A stretch of DNA of 64,000 nucleotides. It comes from Linnemannia hyalina (taxonomy: Eukaryota; Mortierellomycota; Mortierellomycetes; Mortierellales; Mortierellaceae). The translations under genes and the position numbers were made by a program. The notes beneath the pieces are model-generated. The model saw only the letters and a list, made by a program, of their open reading frames with translations. It was not told the origin of the DNA and ran no database searches. The DNA is taken from the NCBI GenBank assembly GCA_019671135.1, contig JAHRHY010000018.1:744001-808000 (forward strand), given 5' to 3'. Shown here in pieces: positions 1-12,268 of the stretch; position 1 is the stretch's first letter, and the number at the start of each line of letters is the position of its first letter.

Positions 1-460
1 GCGTCGTATTCGCCGTCAGGTATTAACCAAGGTAGTTTCGAAGCACATCAATTGGCAATCCTCTCGTATCCTCCCATTGGAAACTTCGTCCAGCCTATGT
101 AGCAAGTGTTTACCTCTGGCTCGTCGATAATCAAAATGGCTCTGTGAGAGCAGTCGGCGAGATCATTCAGTCCCTCATGCAGATCCTGGACTGAAATCAC
201 TTGGGTGTCAAGGCTTCTGGAAGAAAACCTACTCAGACAAAGTGGAAGTAAAAGGATTGCGAATGATAGCATCGCATCAGTATCAGCAAGTCCAACAAGC
301 CTCTGTCCTCCAGCGTGATATGTCCTGCATTGTTCGTTATCTCCAACGTAGAAGAATCGTACTCTTGTGGTGACCATGCGAGGAAGGGGCTGGTGTTCTC
401 GACAGCAGAGACCTCGTAGAGGGATGCCAGGAGGAGGGATAAGAGTACAGTGGCACGCAT
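1..460 (-). CDS. BIG1/VOA1-like ER membrane protein, N-terminal part (runs off window)
   Basis: The start codon at 460 opens a typical signal peptide (MRATVLLSLLLASLYEVSA) followed by ENTSPFLAWSPQEYDSS. A short 'N-T-S/A-P-F-L' motif just after a signal peptide is typical of the BIG1/VOA1/Ac45-type V-ATPase accessory proteins of the ER, which help V0 assembly and affect cell-wall glucan in yeast. A second coding stretch in another frame, reading RSLDTQVISVQDL and then HRAILIIDEPE, lies at about 115-205 and ends at a good donor (gtaaac). An intron must join the two, probably ending at ttccag near 205, but its donor is unclear. The C-terminal membrane segment lies outside the window. The family call rests on the N-terminal motif only. 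A different secreted or ER protein is possible. Confidence 0.42.
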
Positions 461-1454
461 TGTATAGGTTGAGTTTATGTTGATGGATGTGTGTCGTCGT
501 TGTTCCAGGATGGTTAAGAAGTTGAGTGAGCGTAGAAGACTGAAGGAGAAGTCGAACAAGGTTGGTATTCGTCGAGGTGACGTCTCTTTGGTGGTGTAGC
601 ACAAGCGATCACATTTTCTTCTTGACTTGTGCCACCTGTGCATGCTTTGAGCAAAAAAAGGGTCAAGCCGCGATGTCATGCCTCCACAGCGACAGCTGAT
701 ACTCATTCCTCCACCAATGGATCGCACAAGGATGGCACACATGACAAGCATGCAAAATGTAGAAAGAACTCAAACCTAGGATTCAAAGGTAACTAACTAT
801 TCACGCACGGCGCATGTAGAAAAGCGTGTCCACACTGAGTCGGAAAGGGAAAACCGCAGGGTGCCATAATATACAAAGACTCCAATAGCGGTGTGCAAAA
901 GAGAAGGATTAAGAGTCGACGAACGTGTAACAGATCAACAGCATTGATATCCAAAAGGATTATGTTTGAGGCGCGCTTCAGGTTGGAGGACACGTTTGAG
1001 TTTAGACAGACATTTCGACGCTAGGTAAAACACATTGGCAAAGAATGCAGGAGTGGACTTTCTTTGCGAGGAAATTATCTAGTCTAGGTCGACTAGAACA
1101 CAATGCGAGTTGGTTAAAAGCGCAAGAAACGAAAGGCTGAAGGGAAAGAGAAAAGGCGAGGAGAGATTGAAGTGATGGAGGCGCCACTAAATTTAAGCAT
1201 GGAAGGAATGGTTTGATCAGACACGAAAAGGAGTTCCACATCGATGGAACGGGTGCAGGTTCTTCATTTATTTGGTATATACACACGCAACCACTTCCTT
1301 CGAGTCAAAGGACAGATCATACTTGCTGCTCCCTAGAACCAAAAAGAACGCGGCGTCTGACTAACGTCAAAGTTACGCAACCCCTGAGAAATAGGGAACG
1401 AAACGCTCACATACCTCCACTCCTAATACACCTCCCTTCTATACGAAAGGACGT

Positions 1455-1496
1455 AAGGAAGGAAGGAAGTAAGGAAGGAAGGAAGGAAGGAAGGAA
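1455..1496. repeat. GGAA-type simple repeat
   Basis: Tandem aagg/gaag units are visible directly, interrupted once by gtaagg. It lies in the empty 461-4711 interval and has no coding context. Confidence 0.85.
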
Positions 1497-3206
1497 CGAG
1501 GGTGGAATCGCTCTATAGTTGCTGCCCATTTTTTTCTGTAGGCCTACCTCGCCTCGGTCTTGGAGATGGGCGAAATGATCGAAGGAAAGAAAGGCAAGAA
1601 CAACAAAGCCATGCAATGCGATGCGATGATGGAGTGTCCAAAACCAAGGCCCTTGTGGACCTACAATGGACAACCCCGCATTTTCCCTTTTTTGACAACA
1701 AGAAAGAAGTGCAACCAATCCAATGACAAGACGACCTTGTCCACGCACCTCTGGTGTGTATTGTTTGTCTTGCATTTTGCTAATGTTAGTTCTCTCGAAG
1801 CTAAAAAGATGACAAAAATAAAACATAAGAAAAAAGTGACAACAACAGCAAGAGAAGCATTTTAACTCATTGTATGCAAACACGCGTTTGTCTCGATCTA
1901 CATGTGAAAAATGCATGTGCATTAACAAAGGGAAACGGAAGGGAGAGAGGTCAAAGTGCCCGGGGATTTTCCTACTCTCAATTGGTTCCTGCCTCTCATT
2001 ACACCTTAAAGATCGGACATAGATGAGTCAAGTGTGTCAGTCATATGTCGTTTTTGACACTCTTTGCTGTATCCGTGGAAGGCAATTGTTTTGTTTTTCT
2101 AAATGACAACAAGCAAGTAAACTATACTTCATTCCCATGCCAGGGTTTACCTTTTTGATGCGCACCAATCAACAACACATAGGCACGCAAATGCACAAAC
2201 ACACGCAAACATAGAAAGAGACACACATTCATTCAATCATCTTGTCGCACTCAATTGAGAGAAATAAAAAGAGTTACTGTTGCAACAATGGGAAATAGAG
2301 CAAGACGCGTGGTTTATGGATATGTAGCGGAACCTCAACCTCGGTCGTACACTAGATCTTGACACCTCTCTTCCTCCCAAGAGCCTCCACGCTCTGTACT
2401 CCTCTCTCTCTATCGTACGATTCTTCCTTACATTGTTAGAGAAGAGAACTATTTGTAATAACCCTATTGTCACTTGCCCTTAGCTTTCAGCCATGTTTTT
2501 GGGGGTGATGAGAGTACTGTACTGATGCCGTTTGCACATTACTGCCGCTACTATGATTTTGTTTGCCCGCTTTGACCGTATTCTCTTCCCTCAATTCGTT
2601 GGTGGGGCAACACCCCTGAACACTAGTCCCTGGACAAACGTACGCAAGCTGGGCACAAACTGCGTGTAGGTGTGTTTTTTAATCTCCCTGAGGTGTATTC
2701 TGTCGGAATGATCCGGAGGTCGAAAATAAAATATTGCTCACCTTTTGAGGCAGGAGACTGTTTCTTGTAATAAGCCCAAGAGACCGACAATTCGAACCGA
2801 TCGACTTGCCCTTTTCCCCACTGTCAATAAGGTTGACCTGAACAAAAGACGAATGGACAGGGCGGGCTACCTTTCTGCTTGTATTCGCGGGGGGGATAGA
2901 AGAAGTGGCATGTTGGTTGATTGGATTGGGCTGGATTGGGTTGGGTTGCCAATGGGTTGACACAATTGATGGCACAAGAGGCCGTCCATCTGCCGTTCGA
3001 AAACAAGATTAGTTATTTTGTCAGTTGTTCCTTGCTGCTGTCCATTGTGTCCTTAGCTTTGGCTTTGCCATTGCCCCAAGAATTGGCAGCTACCAAACAC
3101 GGAGGAATCCCACGCCTTTTGGGGGCCGGCTCAAATGGTCTGTTTGTTTCTGTGTGAGTGTGTAGCCTTCCAAAGAACAATAACAAAACTAACGACCATT
3201 GAAGGT

Positions 3207-3243
3207 ATTTTTTTATTTTTTATTTTTTATTTTTTATTTTTTG
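3207..3243. repeat. TATTTTTT tandem repeat
   Basis: Five or so units of an A-separated T run in a row, seen directly. It is intergenic and AT-rich, with no other feature attached. Confidence 0.85.
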
Positions 3244-4711
3244 CTGATGTTGGGATGGGGGATGAATTCGATGGAGTTTGGTTTGTGGTATCTATTTGTC
3301 AGTAAAGAAAAGGCCGTTTCTAGAGGTTTGTTGGCAGCGCTGCAGAAAATTGTAACTCATACTTGAGTCATCTGTGCAATGAACAAGAAGAAAAAAAAAG
3401 AAAAAGGACCAACAAAAAAAGAATTGTCCGTTTGTGGAGTTTGGTTAGTTATTGGCCTCTCATGTATCCTTCTCTCTCATTCTCTCTTCATATTGTGCAA
3501 AGTTATGAGTAACAAGGTGAGTGCAAGACGAAGGAGGTCGGTCCAGTAACATGAACGAAATAGACGCGGTTTTGTAGGTGGTCGTTATTTTTGGCTGTCT
3601 ATTTGATTGCTCCGTGTGCAGTGAAGCACCTTGTTTTTGTTGAGTCCGGACTCATGTAAAAACATTACTCGATTCGATCGATTATTTGTTGTCCTTACCA
3701 TTCACACGCACACCATTCATCCTCATACCCTTCCATCATACCCTTCCATCATACCCTCGCTCACCCCATTGAATTCACCCATTGCCCATCTCTGCGCCCA
3801 GCCAGCCAGCCCTGAACAATCTTCTTCCACTTGGAGGTAACGACCAATTTAGTTTAGTCGCCCCAAGGTGGCATTTTAGTCCAATTGGCCCATGACGGAA
3901 TGAATGGTCGATGAGGAGAGAAAGAAAAGGGTTGGTAGGTCGGAGACTTGGCTTTGGTCGTTCCTTTATTTTATCTTTAGTGATATGTCTTGGACTCTAA
4001 TGCGCAAATGTCTTCTTGCTCCATTCGTTCTCGGCTCTATTTTTCTTTTTGCATGACCTTTTGTCTTTTGTATAAAGTAGGATTGTTGATGGGTCAATTG
4101 GACAACATGTAGGAAAGGTGTGAGTGGTGAAGAATATGGAAATCTGGGGTGTGTGCAATGAATGGATATGCGTCAGTCATAGTGGGCGAAAGAGGGTGCC
4201 CAAGTGGTGCGAGTGAGTGAGTGTCAAGGCACTCACAGACCTTGAGTGAGAGGAGTGGGATGACTCGATTGTGTCTTTCTAATTGAATGAATGTGAATAG
4301 AGTAGAAGTGGAGTGGGTCCATGTGTACCTCTGTACAACGACGCATTCAAATATGGAATGCTTTTTCCATGAATTGACAAACAAACACCGTTTATTAACC
4401 AGCGCTCTTTGCGTGTCTTTTTCTCTTTCTTTTTTTTCTTTTTCAACCACCAACCCCTTTTGCACCCTGCCCACCTCTTCTCCTCTTTCTACACCCCACA
4501 CAATCAACCAACAGACAACAGACACAGATCACATCATCCGCTTTTTTAACCATCTATCCCTTCTTCGTTCCGTTCTCTCCGACCCTATTAAATACCCCAA
4601 CATCCTCCTTCATTATTACATATCCACTGGACACTAATTTAACACACAACACGCAACACAAACAAAAGAATTTACCTTATTCTAAAAAAGAATCAAAGAA
4701 AGAAAAAAAAA

Positions 4712-7700
4712 ATGGCTTCGACATCCTCCTCCTTGTCCCGATCCTGGGTCACTCGCTCCTCGACCGTCCTTCGCTCAACCACCACCACCACAAGCAAAAA
4801 GTTCCATCGCTCTCCTTTGTCAACATCAACTTCACCTTCTGCTTCCTTCTCAACCCGTATTTCATCACCACGTCTTCATCTCTCCTCCACTTCTTCTTCT
4901 TCTCGCCTCGGCTCCTCCTCTTCTTCCATTTCTTCCTCGAGTATTTCTACTTCCCGTTCCCCCTTCTCTTTCTCTTCTTTCTCCACTCTTTCTCCCAACT
5001 CTTCTTCTTCTCCTCTTTCATCCTCTCTTTCAAAACACACCTTCATCCGCGCTCTATCCTCAGCCTCGCCTGCCCCCCTTGCCGACGTCCATCACCAACA
5101 CCAACAACAACAACCAACACATACCAACACAATGACTGTCAGCGAAATCAACAACATCCAGCAGATCTCGAAATCGTCGTACCTCAACCAGAGTAAGTAT
5201 TCTTTTTTCCGTGTCTTCTTTCTCCTCTGTTTGCTTTGTGATGCTCCCTTCATCTCCTTGGTCTCCTCCTTGTTCCTTCTTCTACTCCTCCTCCTCCTCC
5301 TCCTTTGGAGTGATGAGTTTCCTTCCTTTCTTTCATCTTTGCTGCAAATGAAGACTGAAAATAAGAACGAGTGGGTGGACTGTTTCTTGGCCACTTGACC
5401 CACGGACATTTTTTTTCTTTATATTTTTTACAATAATGATTTTGGCGATTCAATTCACTTCTACCCACAAACACAAACCCATAAACGGCATTTTTTGTGC
5501 GATCATTGTTCCCCCTTTCCCTCTTTTATTCATGTCTCTCGATCATTATTGTTAATGCCAACAGCAACCTGTACACTGTCGCGCAAAGGAACAAGAAGAA
5601 AGAGAGAGAAGAATATGAGCTATGAGTAGTATATCATTCAGCATCATCATCCTTCACTTTCACTTTTACTGATATCATCACTGCTACCAAGCACCGTTAA
5701 GACTCGATCATCCAATGAAAGCACACATGGTCGTCAATTGCACACCCAAACTAATCATCAATTGCTATCGTTCTATCAACAATAATAGGTACTGCTACCC
5801 CCGCCGAGCTTCGCAATATCCTTCGTCTCCATGGATTGAGCCCTGCCAAGGTTGAGTCCTTCGACACCCAGAAAAAGCGTGCCCTCGCCCAGCTCAGGAG
5901 CAAGAGTTCCGACATTGAAAAGTACGTCTTCCTCGCCTGGCTCAGGAATACCAACGTCCGTCTCTTCTACGGACTCATCGGCGACCAGCTCGAGGTAAGA
6001 AAGCCTTTCCCCCTTTTTTTCCATTGTTCCTTTTCCACTTCCCCCCTCCCCGCAACCTTGTCTTCCACACATTGCTTTTTTCAAGGTTGACATCGTCCTG
6101 GATTAAGGCGAGAACCATCAAGATCGAATATTCCCCAAGAAGGATACTGTGGGAAAAAAGAAGCCTTCTAGTGTCAAGACAAAGAGGAGAAGGGTAAATT
6201 AACCCACGGACAGAACAACCGACGTACAAAACAAACTGGAGCACAATAACACTAAAAGGACGTCTGGAGTTTCATTGCCGAGGGCTTTTCTGTATACAGT
6301 GTTTCTTTGCGCCTTTTTCTCCCTTCCATTTTCTTGGGGTAAAAATTATATTTGACTTTGAATGGAGAATCATTCCCCGCACTGGTCCGCCCCGTCGTTC
6401 CCCTCCGGAGAACCCTAACAAAACAACGACAAGAAAAAAGTGGGCCAACAACCGTTCAACTTTCTTGTTCTGTCTCGGCGAGAACGTGAACGACGAACAA
6501 TTTGCCATTTCTCACCTCACTCTTGTTCTCGTCTTGATGAGCTATATTTTTATTCTCAGCCTTCATCTCAGCTTTATTTTTTCTCTAATTGTTGCCAATT
6601 GACAAGAGGATTATCACCACCACCACCCATCTGGCAACTCGGCTTGGTTTACTATTCCTACTATTCAAGGATGTTGCCAATCTACTCCACCCCGACAAAC
6701 CCTCATTCGTTTTCGACAGGATATGCTGTTGACTGGAGATGAATGCATGGGCAAGACGGCATTGGGCTCATTAGTGATCAAAATCAAAAGAGGAACGAGA
6801 GATCAGCACCCTATTATACGTCTGTCTCCCCTTGTGTCTCAAATGGCACCATCTTGCATGCATTGCACAAAAACACAGAAAGCAACATCATCGTCCTAAC
6901 CAATGGCCTTCTTCCCTCATTTCCCATCCAATTTCATTTTCTTTAGGAAACTCTCCCCTTGATCTACACCCCCACCGTTGGCACTGCTTGCCAAAACTAC
7001 TCCAGCATCTACCCTTTCCTCGCCCCTCCCGGCCAGCCCGACGGTCTCTTCCTCTCCATCAACGACCTCCCCAACCTCACCCAAATCATCCAGAACTACA
7101 GACCCTACCCCCAGAACCCTGAGCTCACTCCCCAGATTGCCGTCATCACCGACGGCTCTCGCATTCTCGGATTGGGTGATCTCGGTGTCGGCGGCATGGG
7201 TATCCCCGTCGGAAAGCTCCAGCTCTACGTCGCTGGTGCCGGTATCGATCCCCGCCGCACCATTCCCATCACCCTCGACCTCGGCACTAACAACGAGGAC
7301 AAGCTTAAGGACGAGTTCTACCTCGGATTGCGCCAGAAGCGTGTTGGCGACGACCAGTTTTTCCCCTTTGTTGATGCCGTCATCCAGTCCTTGACTTCTC
7401 TTTACCCCAAGTTGTTGATCCAGTTTGAGGACTTCTCTTCCGAGCACGCTTTCCAGCTCCTCGAAAAGTACCAGCCCACCAACTTCTGCTTCAATGACGA
7501 TATTCAGGGAACTGGCGCTGTCATCTTGGCTGGATTCATGAACGCTATCAACCTTGCCGGAATCCCCGCCAAGGACCACAAGATTCTCTTCTTTGGAGCT
7601 GGATCCGCTGCTGTCGGTGTTGCCAAGCAGTTGGCTGCCTACTTCGTCAACGACCACGGGATGAGCGAGGACGAGGCCCGCGAGATGGTCTGGTTGGTCG

Positions 7701-8422
7701 ACTCCAAGGGTCTTGTCACCCTCGACCGTGGCGATCGCTTGGCCGAACACAAGTTGTACTTTGCCCGCAAGGACAACTCTGGCTCCCAGTACCCCGACAT
7801 TGCCTCCGTCATTGAGCACGTCCGCCCCACTGCCTTGTTCGGTCTCTCCTCCCAGTCTGGTGCCTTCTCTGAGCAGGTCTTGAAGTCTATGGCCGGCTTG
7901 AATGAGCGCCCTATTGTCTTCCCCCTGTCCAACCCCGCCTACCAGGCCGAGTGCACGTTCGAGCAGGCCATGACCCACACCAAGGGCAAGGTCATTTTTG
8001 CCTCTGGAACAGCCTTCCCTAAGTACACCGACCCCAACACTGGTCTCATGAGTGCTCCTGGTCAGGGCAACAACATGTACATCTTCCCCGGTCTTGGTTT
8101 GGGAGGCATCCTCGCCCAGCCCGACACCATCAGCGACCGCTTGATCTACTCGGCTGCTCGTGCCTGCGCCAATGCCTTGACTGTCGAAGAGCGTTCGCAG
8201 GGACTCCTTTACCCCGTCTTGCCTCGCATTCGCCAGGTCTCTGCTGAGGTTGCTGCTGCTGTCGTTACCGAGTCTGTAGCCGAGGGTTCATGCAGGAATG
8301 AAGAGACTATCAAGTTGGTCAACGCCCATGACAGGAGTGCCTTGTTGAAGTTTGTCAACAGCAACATGTGGACCACCGACGAGGTCGAGGAGGAGATCAC
8401 CACCTTTGCCCCTCACCTGTAA
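4712..8422 (+). CDS. Malic enzyme (NAD(P)+-dependent), long form with mitochondrial-type leader
   Basis: Oxidatively decarboxylates L-malate to pyruvate. In oleaginous fungi the NADP form supplies NADPH for lipid synthesis. Exons are 4712-5192, 5789-5994 and 6947-8422; the phase closes to 720 aa. Hallmarks in order: YTPTVG (about residue 236), GMGIPVGKL with the catalytic Lys near 319, LIQFEDF, CFNDDIQGT metal-binding region, Rossmann motif GAGSAAVG, LVDSKGLV, and FPLSNP. The VDSKGL stretch resembles NADP-type enzymes, but cofactor choice is inferred. The first 140 residues are almost pure Ser/Thr with scattered Arg/Lys and no acids, like a matrix-targeting leader. Met141 (position 5132) starts a second in-frame form of 580 aa, the usual family size. 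Introns are unusually long (596 and 952 nt). Confidence 0.95.
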
Positions 8423-9141
8423 AAAAGAAAGAAAGAACACCCACATCTCCTTTTTTCCCTATCTCCTTTGCCTTTCCATCATGCTTTGTAAATTTATCTC
8501 TAGTGCGCCCACAAACAAACACAATAATATTTCGTTTTCACAAAGAGTGTTGTGCTTTCTTCCCCCCGCTTTCATCGCTTCGCGTGTCGTACTGGAATTT
8601 CTAGGTATCGCAATTGCATCCTCAACCCACGAGGGACAATTTTTTTCTGCTCTCTCAGTGAGCGTTCTGCAACCCTTTCTTCTGTGTGTCTGGTGTGGCA
8701 ACAACTTGTTTGTTTTCTGTTGCTCCCTTCTCTTTCACACATCCTCCTTTTCCCCTCTCCCATACACATATACTTATTGCCATCCACCTTTGCTTGTTTC
8801 CCCCTTCCTCCTCCTCCTTCTCCTTACCTTCGTCGGCGGTAAACTCCCCTTTCTCCTCAAAACCCACCTGGCCATTCTGACAACCTTACTCATCCTTCCT
8901 TCACTCTCTCATCCTTCATCCACCTTTTTGACTCATCTTCATACACATTCAATTACCCATCCCGACCCGACACTCATCCAACAAAACCAAAAACACAACA
9001 ACACTCAACTCCCTCTCTCTCACAGACAGCACTCATACAGCTCATACAAAGCATACTCTGACGCGTTGTTTTCCGGCACTTAACAGGACCAGGAATTTTG
9101 CCCACCTCTCACAACACATACACATATTCTAGACCCTCATC
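8423..9141. other. Malic enzyme 3' region and sirtuin 5' leader
   Basis: Strongly C/T-biased on the + strand over most of its length, especially 8700-9100, as in other leaders in this window. The open frames here are low-complexity Ser/Leu/Pro strings. I see no gene. Confidence 0.6.
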
Positions 9142-10979
9142 ATGTTGACGATCGACCTCAGCCAGCAATCAGAGGACGTCCTGTCGGATAGACACCTCCA
9201 GAAAGTGACCGACGTCATGCTCAAGGCTAAAAAGACCATTGTTGTTACTGGTGCAGGCATTTCTTGCAGCAGTGGTATTCCGGTAGGTCTTCAGGACTAG
9301 TTTTTTTTTCTTTTGTCTTTCAGCTGCTGTAAGCTACCGGCGGCTCTCTTTGTGAGAGCATAGTGCGTGTGTTATGTGTATCGCCCCTTTCGCCCTTTCT
9401 TCCTGTGCCGACTGTGGAGCTACCAGCAGACTAAAGCCGACACCACCCAGCACAACAACGTTAAGCTGAAAAACAACTTGACTGACGGATGGATTGAATG
9501 GATTAAGGAGGCACATATTTTCTACGCTTCTTTTGTATATTTCATGGTGGTACTTCTGCTCCTTTTTTTTTTTTTTTTTTTTTTTTTGCATACACACACT
9601 CACTCGCACGCCCACTCACCTCGTTTCCACTTCCTTCTCTACCCCTTTTTTTCCGACTGCATAACGATGGCAATTGGTTTTCCTTTGTTACCTTTCAATA
9701 GGATTTCCGCTCAGCGGATGGATTATACAATCTGGTCAAAAAGCAATATCCCGACACAGTTTTGAAAGGCAAGGATCTTTTCGACGCCAACCTGTTCCGC
9801 GATTGCAAAACCACGGCAGTTTTTTACACCTTCATCTCAGAGCTCCATGCTCAGACATTGAAGGCCAAGCCAACACCGACCCACCACTTCATCAAGATGC
9901 TTTCGGAACGCGGCAAGCTCCTGCGGTGCTATACACAGAACATTGATTGTCTTGAGGAGGAATTGGGGATGGATACTAGTCTGGTGTGCGACAAGGGCAA
10001 GGTCAAGAAGGATGTCAACGTAGTTCAGCTTCATGGGTCCCTCAGGAGGCTCAAGTGCACGCTCTGCAGTGAGCCCTATGGCTTCCAGACGGATTACCAG
10101 AAGGTTTTCAAGGAGGGAGATGCACCCGGATGCCCAAAGTGCGAGCTGTATGGTAAGTTGGGAGGAAATTGAGACAAAAAACAAAATATCTAACCAGTCA
10201 ATTCATTCGGACTGGTTGATGGATGTTGGCAATTGATCGAAGACCAGGAATTAATTTTTCTTTTGACTTATGTCCTATTAGATGGTATTCGTGTTGCGCA
10301 GGGAAAGCGGAAGGTGGCTACCGGGACACTGCGACCAGACATTGTTCTCTACAATGAGAACCACCCCTTTGGAGACGCGATTGGCAAGATTCAGAGCAGC
10401 GATCTTTCGCGATCACCGGATGTCCTGTTGGTGATGGGAACATCGCTCAAGGTCCATGGATTGCGTCTGTTGGTCAGAAAGGCAGCCAAGATTGTGCACG
10501 GGAACAAGAAGGGATGCGTCATCTTGGTCAACAAGACCCCGATTGTCGGCAAGGAGTGGGCAGGTGTGTTTGACTACTTTGTCGAGGGCGAGACGGACGG
10601 TTGGTGCAGCATTGTCGAGAACGCGATTCGCCAGGTCAAGGTCCAGACCAAGTTGCCGTTCAAGCCCTTGACCCCTGCTCAGGCAGATGCACAGACACAA
10701 ATGGCGAAGGCAAAGGTAGACGAGGCAGTGGGGGGCGAAAAGGAGATGGAGAAGGAGAAGAAGAGGTCTGTCGTGAAAAAGACGAGCGGGAAGAAGACAG
10801 TGGAGAAGAAGACGGCAGAGACGGAAAGGACTGTGACCAGGTCAACAGCAGCAGCAGCAGAGAGGACGGTAGTCAAGCGGAAGCTTGTCCAAGACAAGGA
10901 AAACCAGCTTCCTCTGGCGTTCACAAAGAAGCAGAAGGCAACCACCGCAACCAGGGCATTGGCAGCAAAGAAGGTCTAA
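9142..10979 (+). CDS. Sirtuin, Hst3/Hst4-type NAD+-dependent protein deacetylase
   Basis: Exons 9142-9282, 9702-10152 and 10282-10979 give 429 aa. Motifs in order: GAGISCSSGIPDFRSADGL (NAD-binding, split by intron 1 just before DFRS), TQNIDCLE, catalytic His in QLHGSLRRLKC, zinc ligands CTLC and CPKC, then GTLRPDIVLYNENHP and VMGTSLKVHG. The TLRPDIVLYNE and TSLKVHG wording matches fungal Hst3/Hst4, which remove acetyl from histone H3 Lys56 in the nucleus and guard genome stability; this substrate is inferred. After about residue 330 a Lys/Glu-rich tail with several basic clusters (KKRSVVKKTSGKK, VVKRKL, FTKKQK) suggests nuclear targeting. It stands head-to-tail with transportin. Intron 1 (419 nt) ends after a long T run (about 9567-9588). 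Confidence 0.93.
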
Positions 10980-12268
10980 TAGCATAACTACACACATAAT
11001 TCCAAAGCAAAAAGCATGCAAAAACTTCGTAGTTCACGGGTGCCTAGGGTCACCTGATTGTGCATGGAAATAGGTTTTTTTTACGTTGGTGACGTTTATA
11101 TGTTGATTAGAAATAAGGAGAAAAAGGATTTTTCTTCTTGAGTGCCTGTCAGGAAGAAGAAAAAAATGGGTAGTGGAGGTGGTCGAAGCGAGAGGGTGGG
11201 TGGTGAACGAGTGAGTGGAGTGAGGCGAGTTGAATGCGAGATTTCTTCTCTCTTCTCTCTTCTTCCTCCTCCCACTCTCCCCCAACCTCTCATCACCCCT
11301 TCTTCTTCCTCTTCTTCCTCCCCTTGTCCATCCTTCTTCTCCTTCCCTTGAGTCAGATACCCTCCACTGTCCTCTAGGCAAGCTCAACGAACAACAATAC
11401 TCCTCCCACGTTTTTTTCCACTTTTCTTTAACCTTTTCGCGCCACCATCACTCGACACTCACAAGAAGTACTGATTTGTGTTCGCTCTGACGCCACTCGG
11501 TTGTTTCTCCTCCTTCCTTCTCCCACTCCACTTCAACAAAACGTAAGCAAATCGACCACCCCACGACTACAGCTACAGTAGCAACAACTATAGCGAGAAA
11601 GACAACGGCATCAGTACCACACCTTTTCACGAAAAAAACCACACTCAAAAATACACTTGGTGTGCTTCCCAGTCGACCTTACCACGATTGCGAAGCTATG
11701 GATGTCCCCTCTCCCCCTGTGTTTCTTTCTCCCTGGGAACACATGGTCTACCTTCTTTTCCTTGCTCCCTTTCCCTTCTTTCGCCTGTGTTCCGTGGTCG
11801 ATGAGCAAAGAGTAGACTTTCTTGCCACCAGTTTGCTGTCTTTGTTTTGCATGCAGCAGAATATTTTTTTTTATTTATTATTTTGTTTGTTTTGTACCGC
11901 CTTCTCCCCCTGGCATAGACTTTTTTTTAAAGAAAACAAAAACCCTCTCTTTGTTTTTCTTTCTCTCTTTTTTGCACACTTCGCAAGTGACAATCACACA
12001 TCCACTCTTCCGTCTTTGTGTCTCTCGTGTTCCCCTTATTGTGTGTTTTTTTTACCACACTTGTACTCTTTACAGCAATAATCGTCGTTACCCGTTGTAC
12101 CCTGTGTACGAAACTCACTCTCTTTCTTTCTTCCCGAGGAAAAAAAACAAGGATGCCGATGTGGTGTACACCCAGGTCGGTGTTCTCATGGGCTATTTCA
12201 CTAACCGTCCATTGGTCCGTGTGCACTCTCTCTTTTTTCATTTTCTAGAACCAGACGAAACAACAACC
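10980..12268. other. Intergenic, pyrimidine-rich transportin leader
   Basis: 1.3 kb without a supportable gene. The + strand is C/T-rich for most of 11230-12260, consistent with a long leader or leader intron upstream of the transportin start at 12269. A leader intron cannot be placed with confidence. Confidence 0.55.

Larger units (their letters stand above)
461..4711. other. Long intergenic stretch, no supported gene
   Basis: About 4.2 kb between the left-edge gene and malic enzyme. Open frames here are short, low in complexity or mutually overlapping, and none shows a recognisable domain or splice-linked continuation. It contains a GGAA-type tract near 1455-1496, a T-rich TATTTTTT-type tandem repeat near 3207-3243, a short tandem repeat of CATCATACCCTTC near 3717-3755, and a CT-rich stretch (about 4420-4700) that is probably the 5' leader and promoter of the malic enzyme gene. 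Non-coding RNAs cannot be excluded. Confidence 0.6.

Noticed and set aside
5995..6946. An extra exon inside malic enzyme intron 2 (acceptor near 6086)
   Set aside because: The frame stops after a few codons, and the direct join of exons 2 and 3 gives the conserved family sequence.
6917..7978. 353-codon open frame antisense to malic enzyme
   Set aside because: It mirrors the strongly biased codons of the real gene and has no domain of its own.
8352..9083. 243-codon frame after malic enzyme
   Set aside because: Overlaps the end of the enzyme in another frame and then reads C/T-rich leader as Ser/Leu/Pro strings.
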